Of a stretch of DNA of 64,000 bases, positions 8,018-17,260 are shown piece by piece (within the stretch, counting starts at the first letter, position 1; each line of letters opens with the position of its first letter). This DNA comes from Chryseobacterium sp. T16E-39 (GTDB taxonomy: Bacteria > Bacteroidota > Bacteroidia > Flavobacteriales > Weeksellaceae): contig NZ_CP022282.1 in assembly GCF_002216065.1 (NCBI RefSeq), positions 1,302,001 to 1,366,000 of the forward strand. Direction: 5' to 3'. Both the position numbers and the translations under genes were made by a program. Below the pieces are notes generated by a model, which saw only the letters and a list, made by a program, of their open reading frames with translations, ran no database searches and was not told the DNA's origin.

Positions 8018-8194
8018 TTTCTTTATTATTAAAAGGGAGTTGGAGCAATAGTGCCGGAAGTTGGCAAATTTAAATATTGTCTTAATTCAATGAAAAAAAA
8101 ATTTAATAAAATTGACTGTAAATGGCAAATTATTTTTAGAAATCCAGCAATTACTAATTTCGATTACCCTAAAAATAGCTCCAAAGCATACTAA

Positions 8195-8263
8195 ATAAAA
8201 ACTTCCCCATTAAGAGGAAGCATAAGATAGTAAATGATGAAAATTATTATTAGATAAATTGTT
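8195..8263 (-). ncRNA. Candidate small RNA B under a Crp/Fnr-type box
   Basis: A leftward -7 box TACCTTTG (8275-8268), start near 8263, and an intrinsic terminator (GCTTCC / GGGGAAG stem plus TTTTTATTT) ending near 8196 give an RNA of about 65-70 nt. The TGAT-N4-ATCA dyad is centred 33 bases from the -7 box centre, the same as in candidate A. The 5' ends are also alike (ACAAT...TAATAnTAAT). No open frame of note. Confidence 0.4.
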
Positions 8264-8296
8264 GATTCAAAGGTATAAAGAGATCAACACTTTATT

Positions 8297-8312
8297 TATG
8301 ATTGAAATCATA
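8297..8312. promoter_or_regulatory. Crp/Fnr-type operator dyad (copy B)
   Basis: TATGAT-N4-ATCATA, a perfect 6-bp dyad, centred about -41 from the predicted start of sRNA candidate B. Confidence 0.45.
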
Positions 8313-8327
8313 TATTGGGGAATTATC

Positions 8328-8832
8328 TTATTGTAACGTATTTACTATAAAATAAGTTGCCAGATCAGTATTGGAAAATCCGGTAAAATTCATTTGACGG
8401 AGCAATGTTACGAGTTGCCCCCTATGATAAGTAGCGTGATTAATATAATGAGGAAGGGTTTGCCAGAATAGCATTTTCGCTTCTCCCCCCTCTGGGATAT
8501 TTAATCGTGATGGGTTGTTTATAATCTTCTTCTGGATAGCTTTCTATAAAACTTTTCATGTCAACGGACGCTTTTTTCCAGATTTCTATCAGTTCATTTT
8601 TCGTCCCTTTGAATTCGGTCGATAAATAAATAGGATCGGGAGAACTTGTCCAAAAGTCAATCCAAATCTTTTTGGCACTGACGATATGGACAACCGTTTG
8701 TTTAATACCAGGAAAACTACTTACAACTGGCCGCTCCCATTGTTCATCATTAATTTGTTCGAGCCATTCAATTGTAATATTGTCTGCCCAATTGTTGTAA
8801 TCAACTAATTCTAAAAAAAACTTTTTTGTCAT
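8328..8832 (-). pseudogene. Frameshifted DinB-family protein
   Basis: The reading frame from 8832 encodes a DinB-like four-helix protein (ELVDYNNWADNITIEWLEQI; PGIKQTVVHIVSAKKIW) but leaves frame at a run of six C (8485-8490), giving a 130-residue product ending at 8440. Removing one base of that run restores a frame that continues (GGEAKMLFWQTLPHYINH, then ATYHRGQLVTLLRQMNFTGF) to TAA at 8328. That gives 167 residues, the normal family length, and restores the HxxxH metal-binding motif. It is either a sequencing error in the homopolymer or a real slippage mutation. Confidence 0.8.
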
Positions 8833-8891
8833 TTTACTTTTTATTTAAGTTCAATGCAAAAATAAGTTGAGGGAAAGCTATAAAGCTGTCG

Positions 8892-9773
8892 TTAATCGTT
8901 CAAAAGCTGTTTACCAACGTTCATATTCTGTTGCTGAAATTGTTTCGGGCTCATTCCATAAATCCGTTTAAAGGATTGAGAAAAACTTGAATGATTTTCA
9001 TAGCCTACTTCGTAAAATACTTCACTTGGATTTTTGTTTTGTAATAATAACAATGTCGCTGTTTCCATTTTCTTTTGTAAGAAATATTTACTGGGTACCA
9101 TATGATAAATCCTTAGAAATCTTCTTTTAAAAGTAGAGATACTGGTGTGGCACAGAAAGGCTAATTCATCTAATGTAAGATTGTTGGTGAGATTTTTTTC
9201 AACTGCTTTTTTTATTTCAATATCTGAATACTCTTCCACTTTTCTTGTTTGGAATGACAGGACAGCTTTGGGATATTTTTCAAGGAGATACAGCATTAAC
9301 TCTTCAAATTTTAACTGCAGCATTTGGGTTGAAATAACAGATGATTTTTGCTGAATTAATTTAAGTGATGCAATATAATAGTTAATGAATTCATCCTTTT
9401 CAAATACAAGCAGTGGCATTTCAAATTCTTCTATCCTTGTTGAAACTGCCTTAATAAGCTTAGCATACTTCGCGTAAAAATTAATCAATACCTCATCACT
9501 AAAGAAAAACAATGTACTGCGATACTCATTGTCTACCGAAAGCTTTTCTGTCATTAAACAATTATTCGAGGAAAGAATGGCAAATTGAGCGTCCGTAATT
9601 GTTGTGGCTTTATTTGCATAATGCACCACTTTCTCACCTTTTTCTAAAAAATTAATGAAATTCTCATGAAGAAGTATTTTATTCCTTTGAGCTTGTACAT
9701 TAGAAAAGTAGCTATATGTCCTAAGAACATTTTTATCCTGCCCTCTATTCACCTTTTGTTTGATCGTTTCCAT
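8892..9773 (-). CDS. AraC-family transcriptional regulator
   Basis: 293 residues. The N-terminal sensor domain (1-185) is of the type seen in Bacteroidetes AraC proteins (ILLHENFINFLEKGEKVVHYANKA split by a beta-rich segment). The C-terminal AraC HTH covers about 190-282, with LTLDELAFLCHTSISTFKRR and VGYENHSSFSQSFKRIYGMSP. It lies upstream of, and on the same strand as, the DinB-like gene, separated by 60 bases. Its targets are unknown. Confidence 0.88.
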   Translation of the reverse strand: METIKQKVNRGQDKNVLRTYSYFSNVQAQRNKILLHENFINFLEKGEKVVHYANKATTITDAQFAILSSNNCLMTEKLSVDNEYRSTLFFFSDEVLINFYAKYAKLIKAVSTRIEEFEMPLLVFEKDEFINYYIASLKLIQQKSSVISTQMLQLKFEELMLYLLEKYPKAVLSFQTRKVEEYSDIEIKKAVEKNLTNNLTLDELAFLCHTSISTFKRRFLRIYHMVPSKYFLQKKMETATLLLLQNKNPSEVFYEVGYENHSSFSQSFKRIYGMSPKQFQQQNMNVGKQLLND

Positions 9774-9846
9774 AAGTCATCTGATATCTTGGATGAGGAT
9801 TCAGTTATATACAAATATACCAAACAGAATTTATTATAGCGAAATT

Positions 9847-11163
9847 TTAGTTTTTATTGATACGCTCCACAATTAATGACGAAAAGCACTTCACCCCGGT
9901 TCTTATACTTTCTTCATCAACCTGAAAATTAGGTGCGTGATTCATCGCAATCATTCCCTTTTCAAAATTGGAACCGCCCAGAAAAAAGTAGACCCCCGGA
10001 ATTTTTTGTTGAAAATAGGTAAAATCATCATTAAAAAATGGAATCTGTCCATAATCTCTTGTTACTGCATCTTTTCCATAAATAGTCCGAAGTGTATTAG
10101 TTGCAATATCTGTCAATTGTTCATTATTAACAACCGTCGGGTTTTCCTGCATAAATGAAACAGAGACTAATTCATCTTTATAGCCAGTCTCTTCCACAAC
10201 CTTTTTAACTTTAGGAATTATGTCTTTCACAAGAAACGGATCCGTTTCGTATACATATGCTTCGAGGAAAAACTGATTGTTTTTAAAACGGGTAGTACAA
10301 TGTTCATCTACAAAAAGGTAATCTCTAAAAATCGTATTAGGATCCATTAAGCCGATTTTTGGATCAGTCATATTTTGTATTTCCCAAGGTTTACGATTGG
10401 TATTACGAGATAAAGCGTTGCTCACTCTTTTTGTTAATTCCTGTGCCTTTTCTTTTGGCAAATCATTTTTCAGTACAATTCTAATTCTTTTCTGGTAAGC
10501 AAATACTTCATTGGGCTTAACCATTATTTGCCCGGTTGGCAAAGCAGTGATGTGGAGTCCATATATTTCATCAGGATTTATTTTGGAAAACAAACCATTA
10601 TCGACCATAGATCTTGCTCCAATAAAGGTTTCTTCTTCAGGTTGAAATATAAAATAAACCGTTCCTTTTAAAGATTTTTTATTTTTTGCAAGAACCTCAG
10701 CAATCCCCAGTCCAACAGCCATATGAACATCATGACCACAACCATGCTGAACACCCTTTATTTTTGACTTAAAAGAAACAGGATCCGGATAATCATTAGG
10801 CAGCGCATCCATATCACATCTCCAAGCAATTTTTTTGCCTTTCTTATCCCCTTTTAAAATTCCTACAATACCATGACCATAAATATCTGTTTCTACTTCA
10901 AGGCCTAAATCCAGTAAATATTGTTTTATAATCTTTTGGGTACGTACTTCATTACCTGCCAATTCAGGGTTTTCATGAAAATCTCTTCTAATATCGACTA
11001 GCTTCTTAAAGATACGGTCCGTTTCAAGTTGAATAGATTGGTGTATCAAAAGCTCTTTTGTCTTTTTTAAAGGAGTAGCGCCTGGTATCGTTTTATCTTT
11101 TAATTCTTGTGCAGATACCGATAAATTAATAAGGCAAATCAAGCTTAATAAGAATGTTTTCAT
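9847..11163 (-). CDS. Exported M20-family amidohydrolase
   Basis: 438 residues. A signal peptide (MKTFLLSLICLINLSVSAQ) precedes an M20D metallo-amidohydrolase domain. Metal ligands are visible in VQHGCGHDVHM (Cys 142, His 144), FQPEEE (about 173-178) and the C-terminal IAMNHAPNFQVDEES. Relatives cleave N-acyl amino acids such as hippurate or indole-acetyl conjugates; the real substrate is not known. Export to the periplasm suggests scavenging of peptides or acyl-amino acids. The gene appears monocistronic. Confidence 0.85.
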   Translation of the reverse strand: MKTFLLSLICLINLSVSAQELKDKTIPGATPLKKTKELLIHQSIQLETDRIFKKLVDIRRDFHENPELAGNEVRTQKIIKQYLLDLGLEVETDIYGHGIVGILKGDKKGKKIAWRCDMDALPNDYPDPVSFKSKIKGVQHGCGHDVHMAVGLGIAEVLAKNKKSLKGTVYFIFQPEEETFIGARSMVDNGLFSKINPDEIYGLHITALPTGQIMVKPNEVFAYQKRIRIVLKNDLPKEKAQELTKRVSNALSRNTNRKPWEIQNMTDPKIGLMDPNTIFRDYLFVDEHCTTRFKNNQFFLEAYVYETDPFLVKDIIPKVKKVVEETGYKDELVSVSFMQENPTVVNNEQLTDIATNTLRTIYGKDAVTRDYGQIPFFNDDFTYFQQKIPGVYFFLGGSNFEKGMIAMNHAPNFQVDEESIRTGVKCFSSLIVERINKN

Positions 11164-11275
11164 GGGAGAATTTAAATAATTAAAGTAAGTAACCTATTGT
11201 ATATAGTATAACAATTATAGTGCTTAATCTGTTACTTATTTATATAATAATTGGTGAAGAAAATTTATACATTTA

Positions 11276-11905
11276 TCACCCATCTATATTTCTATATCTA
11301 TTTGAATAATAAATTGATATCATAAAAAACACATTATATATAGCATTGATAAAATATCCATAATTATATTTTTTCATTAATAGGACATCGTCCGAAGAAT
11401 AACCTGAAATATTAATTATTACAACAAGAATTAGCAGTACCAGCCAAAAGAGAATAAAGCTTATCGTGTTCCCTTTTAAATTATCCAGGGCTTTCTTATC
11501 CTGTAACCTGTATGAATATATATAATTAGGCATCCATGAACCTACAGTAAGCGCAATAGACAGATTAAAAGAGATAAAAAAAGGAAATAGGGCTAATACC
11601 GATAATGCACAGAAAAAATAAATCGCTACAAATCTGTTTTTGCTCTCTTTTTCATTTTCCTTATAGATAAATAATGGAATATTCATGAGCAACAAAAAAA
11701 ATAAAACCCAGAAATTAAAAAAGGAAAATTTCTCTACGCTTTTATTTTCTAAAAACATGTACATATTAAAGCCGGCCCAAAGGAGATTGATCCCGATTTG
11801 CACAAGTGCAGACCGGGTTAAAGGACTCACTTTCTTTTTATTTTCCTGATATTGTTGCTGAACTTTTTTAAGCTCTTCCTGTAATTTTTTATTTTTGCCA
11901 AACAT
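11276..11905 (-). CDS. Membrane protein, last gene of the T6SS island
   Basis: 209 residues. A short charged coiled coil (about 1-25, KLQEELKKVQQQYQENKKK) is followed by about five hydrophobic segments (near 30-50, 60-78, 92-118, 148-168 and 182-198). No known family is recognised. It starts three bases after the preceding lipoprotein gene ends, so it belongs to the same operon. As the last membrane gene after a 953-aa putative cargo protein, it could be an immunity protein, but this is only inference from position. Confidence 0.65.
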   Translation of the reverse strand: MFGKNKKLQEELKKVQQQYQENKKKVSPLTRSALVQIGINLLWAGFNMYMFLENKSVEKFSFFNFWVLFFLLLMNIPLFIYKENEKESKNRFVAIYFFCALSVLALFPFFISFNLSIALTVGSWMPNYIYSYRLQDKKALDNLKGNTISFILFWLVLLILVVIINISGYSSDDVLLMKKYNYGYFINAIYNVFFMISIYYSNRYRNIDG

Positions 11906-11908
11906 GGG

Positions 11909-12895
11909 TTATCTAATGATCTGCAGGCTGTCGGTCCCTTTTGGAATATAGAGCAGCATATCTATAAAAGTTTTTCTATTCATCCCATTTTTATCCGTAT
12001 CATCATAGCCTAATAAAGATTCTCCACGACTGAAGCCATCTTTTGGTTCTAATCTGACGATTTTATTATCGGCATAAAACTTCATTACATAATTTTCTAT
12101 AGGATAAACATTTTGTGAATATTGATCTGAATTCGCACGTGTTGTAGATACAGACTTCCCTTTTCTTCCTTTGGTTGACTGAAATTTTGTAATCATATCT
12201 TTAGGAAAATACTCTGACTGATACCATTCTGAGTCTGCATTTAAAAAAATAGTGTTCAAATAATCATAATCCTTTTCCTTGAAGGCTGCAACAGCTTTTT
12301 TATAGAAGCTGACAACTTTTAATTCTAAGTCTTTTTGATTTAATTTTGATAAATCTTCTCCATCCTCCCATCCTTTCATAGTGTAGGGAACGGAGGCATC
12401 AAAGCTGACGCTGGTTTTATATTCCGCTAATTTTGAATAATCAACATTACTATCACTATTTTTAAATTCCAGTACTTCTTCTGGGGTTTTTAATGATCCA
12501 TCTTTATTCCATCCGGTTTTTTCTACTTTCAGAATAAAGTTTTCACCATTCTCAAGAAAGTGTTTTTGTGCTCCATTGCTATCATATCCGGGATACAGCT
12601 CAACCTGAATATTTTGTTTACCGCTCTTCAGAATAGATGAATTAATATTCACTCTTGCCATCCCTGGAATCTTATCAAAGTTAGAATAAACAGGAACTCC
12701 ATTTACCATTACCTTAAAGCTAAATACAGATTGGATATCCAATTGATAAAGAGGTTCATTATTATATTTGTGAACTTTAGTGGAAAGATATTCTATTCTT
12801 TGTTCTGCTGTCATTGTTTTATTTTTTGATTCTTGTGCACAGCTAATAAGACTTGCTGTTAATAATACTGTTAATATAAATTTTGTCATTATCAT
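11909..12895 (-). CDS. Lipoprotein of the T6SS island
   Basis: 328 residues. A lipoprotein signal (TVLLTASLISCAQ) has the lipid-anchored Cys near residue 19. The mature part is beta-rich at first (FKVMVNGVPVYSNFDKIPG) and mixed later, with no recognised domain. Starts at 12895 and 12889 are both possible. It lies directly after the 953-aa gene, and the spacing implies translational coupling. A periplasmic lipoprotein next to a T6SS cargo gene fits an immunity role; that is a hypothesis. Confidence 0.65.
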   Translation of the reverse strand: MIMTKFILTVLLTASLISCAQESKNKTMTAEQRIEYLSTKVHKYNNEPLYQLDIQSVFSFKVMVNGVPVYSNFDKIPGMARVNINSSILKSGKQNIQVELYPGYDSNGAQKHFLENGENFILKVEKTGWNKDGSLKTPEEVLEFKNSDSNVDYSKLAEYKTSVSFDASVPYTMKGWEDGEDLSKLNQKDLELKVVSFYKKAVAAFKEKDYDYLNTIFLNADSEWYQSEYFPKDMITKFQSTKGRKGKSVSTTRANSDQYSQNVYPIENYVMKFYADNKIVRLEPKDGFSRGESLLGYDDTDKNGMNRKTFIDMLLYIPKGTDSLQIIR

Positions 12896-12896
12896 A

Positions 12897-15758
12897 TTAT
12901 ATTATAGGTAATTTCCAACCTGTTTTCCATGTATACGGATCTAACACTACTATTTTCCCGTCCGCGGTATAGTGAATTCCGTCTTTTTCTTTTAATGCTT
13001 TGATATCACCTGCCCCACCATCATCTGCAACAAATCCCAGACTGACGTTTGCTTCTAATAATAATCCTTCAAACTTCACCTCAGGTTCTACATAAATACT
13101 GTGCGTATCAGCTTTTGTCACAAATTCCAATGCCACACCAGTCTTTACTTCTACACTGGCTTCCAGATATGCTTTTGACTTCCAGAAAATAAAAACTTTC
13201 ATACTTCCGTTTGCCTGTAAATATCCTTTAATGGCAACAGAAACCTTCCCTCCAAATTTACAAGGACTTCCTTCATCATCTTTCATAAGTCTGGTCGTAA
13301 AATTACTCCCGGAAGCTGTATTAATATTTCCCTTTAAAGATCCATAAATTTCACTACTAATAATCAAATCCAGATTAATGTCAAAGTTATCACCTAATGC
13401 TTCATCGAGCACATCAAGTATAGCAACAACAGCAAGAACCACTGGATGCTTGATTTTGTACAGCAGCTGATACAGATCGTATTTTGCTTCAATTCCAAAC
13501 AAAGGATCTAAATCAATTGCTCCCTCTATTAAAGTACCCATTACAGGACTATTCAAATCTGCAGGAGCTTCAGCACACCAGCTAACAGAGAGTCCAACCT
13601 GTGGAGGAGTAAGCTCGAAACTCCAATTGCTTTTACCCTCACCGCCTCTTTTCTTTAGAAGTTCTTCAAGTTTAGCTTTACGGTTGCTTATCGTGGAATT
13701 ACCGGTCGGAGAGTTTCTAGTAGTTTCGCTGTTATTTCCTTTTACAATTTTCTCAATAAGCTCCTTTAAATTTACAATTTTTTGAAGAAACTCCTTGGCT
13801 TTACCAAATTCAGAGCTAAAATCCAGCGCTGCATAAGGCCTGTCGAACTCACAAATCAAATTGAATTCTGCATCAAGCGTTCCATGCGCCTTTTTAATAA
13901 GATTCGTAGCCTGGCTTCGGACAGAATTACTTTTACGGGCCCTGCTTCTTTCCTGTGATGCCTGCTGAATTTTCCGCTTATTTTTTTTCTTTTTACCTTT
14001 CGAAATATTTCCCTCCTGTTGAGCATTGAGTTGCTTTATCCGTTCATCTGCTTCCAGCTCCTTAAGTTTCCATGTTTCGTGATATTCTTCCCTAAGTTCA
14101 TTGAATTTATCCCCATCATAATTATAAGCTATTTGGAGTGTCCATTTGGTATCGGGATAGACAACAATATTTAAAGGCGTACGAAAGGCACAGGTATTGA
14201 GATTGACAGGATATTTTTGTGCTGCCCAGTCACTATTCGGCCAAATCGTGTTGACTAAACCTATTAGAGGATTCATTGTATTCCCCCAGGTGTAGTCATA
14301 CCCTATCTTTAGCTTAAGTAACTCATCTGTTGGGGGCTGATACTCGAAAGGATAGTAATTCTCCAATATTTTAAAACCGGATTGCATTTTCACTTTTTTA
14401 CCACCATTTACTAAGGTGATAGCCTGGGTTAAGCTGCTTTTATCACTTTCTTTTTTTGTCTGAGCTTCACCACCACTAAATAAGTCTTTGCTTTCCGCTA
14501 ATCTCCACCGCCTTTTTTTTGTGGTACCATCCGGCTTCAGCAACTGCTCGATTTTCGAGATATCAATTACTTTCCCCGTATGTCGTAAATCACCTTCATA
14601 TAAACAATCTTTTGAATTGACACCTTTTAATTCGACGGTCAGCTCCTTTCGCATTTTATCTACTCCTGCAACAACAGGAAATAGTAATTTTGAAGGATTG
14701 GGATTGTCTTTAAGCGGAAAAACCTGTATATCTACTTCTTCTTCATCCTTTTTATATTTCCCGTGAATTTCCGAATAACCACAAGGTAGAAAATTAGCAT
14801 AGTTTGTTTCTACATCTCCTACCAGGATCACCTGATTCCCCGTAGGTTCAAGTAAAGATGTCCCGGTATGTAATTTTCTGATATTTATGCTATTTTTATC
14901 GCATTCTAATTCCTTTCCTGAAAAAAAGAAAGAGGCTTGCAGTTGAATTGAATTTTCATCAAATTTCTTATTCTCATCATTTGCATAAAGACTCCAAACA
15001 GGATCAACGTAAATATTTGTTATGCATTTCTGGTAAGTCACTCCATCTTTTGCTTCATTTTTAATGGCATTAAAAGCAGGTTTGTTCTTAGAAAGAAATA
15101 CTCCTACTTCCCTGGTTATTTTGGGAAATGAGGTGGGTAATTTTTCTTTATCAATTTTGTCTAATTCTATTTTTTCACCATCTTTCTTCCATTTACCATC
15201 TTCTTTTTCATGCATAGGTAAGTCCTCAGCCCGGTAATTGTTATCAAATAATTGTATTTCTATATCTTCACCAAACAAGCCATCCGTATAGATATGCAAC
15301 TGAATAGTTTCACCATATTTTACATCTCTGGTGATCTTATTACCATCATTATTTACATCATATTCTCTCCATTCATAACCCACCACTTTTGGTTTGGTTT
15401 TAACCTGTATAAATACTCCATTTTTCGTACTATTAGTTGGTTTACCTTTACCTAAAATATAAGGCTCTAGCCAGGCAACTCCACCCCAATATAGATCAAT
15501 AAAATCCATGCTGTGCCCTTTTCCTTTTCCCATGCCTACATTGGTATTGTAAAAGCCATCCTGGAAATCCGGTTTATGTTTACAGATACTCCAAACCCAT
15601 ACTAAATTACTTTGCTCATCATTAGCCAACTGATCCCAGTTTTCAACTTCTGCTTTTAAATACGCCTTTCTTTCCTTTGGTTCCAGAAGAACATATTTAT
15701 TATTGGCATTGTACTTATCACTACTTTCAGGATAGATTTTTATTTTGGGAGTGTTCAT
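12897..15758 (-). CDS. Large T6SS-associated protein of unknown function
   Basis: 953 residues with no signal peptide. The N-terminal half is beta-rich (repeated Ig-like strands such as VQVKTKPKVVGYEWREYDVN and GDVETNYANFLPCGYSEIHG). A highly charged helical segment follows (about 545-640, with KKKKNKRKIQQASQERSRARK split), and then a C-terminal region with alternating strands and a hydrophobic stretch (LYKIKHPVVLAVVAILDVL). Its start overlaps the stop of the PAAR-like gene by 4 bp (ATGA). A PAAR-like/large-protein/lipoprotein order suggests a T6SS effector or effector carrier. The activity is unknown. Confidence 0.6.
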   Translation of the reverse strand: MNTPKIKIYPESSDKYNANNKYVLLEPKERKAYLKAEVENWDQLANDEQSNLVWVWSICKHKPDFQDGFYNTNVGMGKGKGHSMDFIDLYWGGVAWLEPYILGKGKPTNSTKNGVFIQVKTKPKVVGYEWREYDVNNDGNKITRDVKYGETIQLHIYTDGLFGEDIEIQLFDNNYRAEDLPMHEKEDGKWKKDGEKIELDKIDKEKLPTSFPKITREVGVFLSKNKPAFNAIKNEAKDGVTYQKCITNIYVDPVWSLYANDENKKFDENSIQLQASFFFSGKELECDKNSINIRKLHTGTSLLEPTGNQVILVGDVETNYANFLPCGYSEIHGKYKKDEEEVDIQVFPLKDNPNPSKLLFPVVAGVDKMRKELTVELKGVNSKDCLYEGDLRHTGKVIDISKIEQLLKPDGTTKKRRWRLAESKDLFSGGEAQTKKESDKSSLTQAITLVNGGKKVKMQSGFKILENYYPFEYQPPTDELLKLKIGYDYTWGNTMNPLIGLVNTIWPNSDWAAQKYPVNLNTCAFRTPLNIVVYPDTKWTLQIAYNYDGDKFNELREEYHETWKLKELEADERIKQLNAQQEGNISKGKKKKNKRKIQQASQERSRARKSNSVRSQATNLIKKAHGTLDAEFNLICEFDRPYAALDFSSEFGKAKEFLQKIVNLKELIEKIVKGNNSETTRNSPTGNSTISNRKAKLEELLKKRGGEGKSNWSFELTPPQVGLSVSWCAEAPADLNSPVMGTLIEGAIDLDPLFGIEAKYDLYQLLYKIKHPVVLAVVAILDVLDEALGDNFDINLDLIISSEIYGSLKGNINTASGSNFTTRLMKDDEGSPCKFGGKVSVAIKGYLQANGSMKVFIFWKSKAYLEASVEVKTGVALEFVTKADTHSIYVEPEVKFEGLLLEANVSLGFVADDGGAGDIKALKEKDGIHYTADGKIVVLDPYTWKTGWKLPII

Positions 15759-16219
15759 GGCAATACGTTTAATTGGATGTAATTCTGGTTATCAATAAAG
15801 AAAGGAATCATTTCAGCGATAACTTCTTTATCTGCATTAGCAACATTTTTCTGGGTTGCTTCCGCTGTCTGTCCATGATTGATGATTGTGATACAATCCG
15901 GGCTGCCAATAGGACAGGTTGCCTTACTGCTTTCCAACAAAGCTTTTCCATTATTATCCTGCAGCGTTATTTTTTCATAGAAACCACTCCATTGGGTCAC
16001 AACAACCTGACACGGATTATTGTTGAGCTTTGCACAACTTCCAAAAGTATTTTTCTCGAAAGTTTTACCGATATCCATATGTGTAGCCAACAGCTTACTG
16101 CTACCATCTTTATCATTGATGTAGCGTTTACTTTGCGTTTTTACCTTAAGTTTATCTGGTGTAGTACCAAAATTACATTTACAGGTAGCGCCTTGACAGA
16201 CTAAATGTTTTTCACTCAT
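15755..16219 (-). CDS. DUF4280 PAAR-like spike protein
   Basis: 154 residues. It begins with the DUF4280 signature (HLVCQGATCKCNFG...PDKL) and contains FGSCAKLNNNPCQV and SSKATCPIGSPDCITIINHGQ, with regularly placed cysteines. DUF4280 proteins resemble PAAR tips that cap VgrG spikes and carry effectors. It overlaps the next gene by 4 bp and lies in a VgrG operon, supporting a role in loading the 953-aa product on the spike. Confidence 0.85.
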   Translation of the reverse strand: MSEKHLVCQGATCKCNFGTTPDKLKVKTQSKRYINDKDGSSKLLATHMDIGKTFEKNTFGSCAKLNNNPCQVVVTQWSGFYEKITLQDNNGKALLESSKATCPIGSPDCITIINHGQTAEATQKNVANADKEVIAEMIPFFIDNQNYIQLNVLP

Positions 16220-16245
16220 TTTGTGTTTCTTTTGGTATTTTTTAT

Positions 16246-17232
16246 TTACTCTGGTCTATTCTGTTCATAAACCTGAAAATCAACGGTATACTCCTGCTCT
16301 TTATTAAAAGTAATGAGATAGCCGGTAATTGAAAATATTTCTTTTGTTTCCTGGTCAAACTTGTAGAGAAGTTCAACCTTTCCTTTTCTTCTGTTCTTGT
16401 TGAACAGTTCTTCTTCCTCAGTACCTGCTATTTTTAAAGCAATCCTGTTCCCCTTTGTATATTCTTTACTTAATATGTATTCAACGTCATATCCAACCTT
16501 CCGGGACAGACTTGAAAAGTAAACCTCTAATCTATCTTTCCTGAAAAAGAATGGATAGTTCTGATAAACAGGCAAAAAGAATAATTTATAAAACAGATTT
16601 CTACCAAATAAATCTTTTTTTGAGTCGATATCAGAATATGATTTATCTAGCTGGTCTAAGATCTGGTCTGTAATTTCCGACTGATAGTATTCTTTTAAAT
16701 TAGGTAAACATTCTGTTTTCCAACGTTCAGCTATACTTTCATGATTCAGAATCTTGCGAATTGCTCCATTGCTATCGGTAGATATTTGCAAAGGGTACAA
16801 TACTTTTTCTGCTTTTTCAAATAACTGTTCTATAATCTTATCAACTTCCTGATTGTTTACGTATGTTTTTTCCTTTATCAGTTCAATATACGCTTCTGTC
16901 CTTTTTACTTTTATTTTATAATGAATCTGCAGGTTTTTAGGCAGGAACTTTATAATGACTCCATATACTTTTTTGCTTACATTCTTTGGAATCTCTATTC
17001 CGGTGTTTTTCAGTAACCTGATATCCCTTACCTGGTATTTGTCTGAAGGAATATAAATATATTCAACATATTTAGGGAGTGAGACCGTTAGCAGTTCCGA
17101 GGCACTGCAACATTGATTATGAAAGCCAACCAGTTCTTCTGCCGTCATACCATACTCATTTGAGAGAGTTTCCAGATTAAGGATACCCTCTGTTTTTACT
17201 TTGATATATTCTTTTATGGCAGAATCTTTCAT
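16246..17232 (-). CDS. T6SS-island protein with LysM-like N-terminus
   Basis: 328 residues, no signal peptide. The first 65 residues resemble a degenerate LysM module (ILNLETLSNEYGMTAEELVG ... YIYIPSD). The remainder is mixed alpha/beta with no family I know. LysM-bearing adaptors occur in phage-tail-like particles, so a spike-adaptor role is conceivable. It sits 26 bases upstream of the PAAR-like gene in the same operon. Confidence 0.55.
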   Translation of the reverse strand: MKDSAIKEYIKVKTEGILNLETLSNEYGMTAEELVGFHNQCCSASELLTVSLPKYVEYIYIPSDKYQVRDIRLLKNTGIEIPKNVSKKVYGVIIKFLPKNLQIHYKIKVKRTEAYIELIKEKTYVNNQEVDKIIEQLFEKAEKVLYPLQISTDSNGAIRKILNHESIAERWKTECLPNLKEYYQSEITDQILDQLDKSYSDIDSKKDLFGRNLFYKLFFLPVYQNYPFFFRKDRLEVYFSSLSRKVGYDVEYILSKEYTKGNRIALKIAGTEEEELFNKNRRKGKVELLYKFDQETKEIFSITGYLITFNKEQEYTVDFQVYEQNRPE

Positions 17233-17260
17233 AATACTTTATTCCTCTACTCTAGCTCAG

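Larger units (their letters stand above)
8018..8327. other. Intergenic region containing sRNA candidate B
   Basis: No protein gene is visible. It contains the upstream region of the lactonase gene and a leftward short-RNA unit (box 8297-8312, -7 box 8268-8275, terminator near 8194-8222). Confidence 0.4.
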
